Shown here piece by piece: positions 42,736-43,288 of a DNA stretch of 43,288 bases (within the stretch, counting starts at the first letter, position 1; every line of letters starts with the position of its first letter). The stretch is from Phaeoceros laevis. Taxonomy: Eukaryota > Anthocerotophyta > Anthocerotopsida > Notothyladales. Under the pieces are notes generated by a model that saw only the letters and a program-made list of their open reading frames with translations, was not told where the DNA came from and made no database searches. The translations under genes were made by a program, and so were the position numbers. The DNA is taken from positions 110,978 through 154,265 of the forward strand of contig JBNGIQ010009148.1 in the NCBI GenBank assembly GCA_049999765.1. The letters are read 5' to 3'.

Positions 42736-43288
42736 TTTTGAATTCTTTAAGCAGAATAGATTTAAATTATAGAGTAACTAATCTACTATATAAATAAGTA
42801 GCAAGACATTCAAGGTGACTCCCCCTAAAACAAGAAAGATGTTTCAGATTTAATTACAGGTATGAGTTATGAGCAAATTACAATGCTTCAAATTTAACAC
42901 TGCATTCTTTGAATTCTTTAAGCAGAATAGATTTAAATTATAGAGCAAAAAAGAGCAAATTTGAACTTTTTTTTGAATTCTTTAAGCAGAATAGATTTAA
43001 ATTATAGAGCAAAAAAAGAGCAAAAGAGAAAAAAATCAAAGATTTAATTACAGGTATGAGTTATGAGCAAATTACAATGCTTCAAATTTAACACTGCATT
43101 CTTTGAATTCTTTAAGCAGAATAGATTAAATTATATTTTTAACTTTTTTTTGAATTCTTTAAGCAGAATAGATTTAAATTTAACACTGCATTCTTTAAGC
43201 AGAATAGATTTAAATTATAGAGCAAAAAAGAGCAAAAGAGAAAAAAATCAAAGATTTAATTACAGGTATGAGTTATGAGCAAATTACA
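42736..43288. repeat. AT-rich compound tandem repeat running off the window
   Basis: GAATTCTTTAAGCAGAATAG recurs near 42739, 42909, 42974, 43104 and 43152, with a partial copy near 43192. A larger unit starting GATTTAATTACAGGTATGAG begins at 42847, 43041 and 43253 (spacings 194 and 212 bp). The array is still continuing at the end of the window. No gene is supported in it. Confidence 0.85.
42782..42805 (+). mobile_element. Second Helitron-like 5' terminus (candidate)
   Basis: TCTACTATATAAATAAGTAG, again after an A, shares TCTACTATA with the terminus at 42660. It could be a nested or tandem insertion. Confidence 0.35.

Overview
The window reads as nuclear DNA of a land plant. The genes carry GT-AG introns of roughly 80-340 bp, and several families are plant-specific: a CYP88 ent-kaurenoic acid oxidase, a BODYGUARD-type hydrolase, a type-A response regulator, a calmodulin-binding receptor-like cytoplasmic kinase, glutamate decarboxylase with a calmodulin-binding tail, a large PLS-class PPR protein, and an organellar alpha-beta fused glycyl-tRNA synthetase. 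Short introns, dense spacing and an expanded PPR gene would suit a compact bryophyte (hornwort- or liverwort-like) or lycophyte genome. The species cannot be fixed from sequence alone. Two assembly gaps are present: 400 N at 29856-30255 and 10 N at 41707-41716.

Layout. 1-360 (-): 5' part of a charged coiled-coil protein gene. 785-1140: PPR relic. 2035-4150: decayed, 5'-truncated copy of CYP88. 5736-8361 (+): intact nine-exon CYP88. 9521-10654 (+): single-exon F-box protein. 11653-13743 (+): glutamate decarboxylase, convergent with a CRCK-type kinase (14427-16261, -). That kinase diverges from a type-II prohibitin (16961-18272, +). 18766-21222 (-): BODYGUARD-like hydrolase. 22210-25506 (-): organellar glycyl-tRNA synthetase, head to head (273 bp) with an organellar tRNA m7G methyltransferase (25780-26688, +). 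27089-28744 (-): UBE2H/UBC4-6-class E2. 28745-31424: AT-rich and repeat-rich with the gap. 31425-35583 (-): PPR protein. 36266-37375 (-): type-A response regulator. 39347-39420 (-): tRNA-Asn(GUU). 39874-41256 (+): FAD-dependent oxidoreductase. 41297-41843: minisatellite bracketed by two copies of a short dispersed repeat. 42143-42643 (+): small RING-H2 ORF, followed by Helitron-like 5' ends and an AT-rich compound tandem repeat to the window end.

The genes do not form one pathway. Loose links are two Ca2+/calmodulin-associated genes side by side (GAD, CRCK), an organellar translation pair sharing one promoter region (GlyRS, tRNA m7G methyltransferase), and hormone-related genes (CYP88 for gibberellin-type diterpenoids, type-A RR for cytokinin). 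The most unusual structures are an exact 351-bp (117-codon) higher-order repeat inside the PPR gene, a deletion junction in the CYP88 pseudogene marked by a perfect palindrome, a stop-free in-frame intron in GAD, and a family of short repeats ending in (CTA)n.
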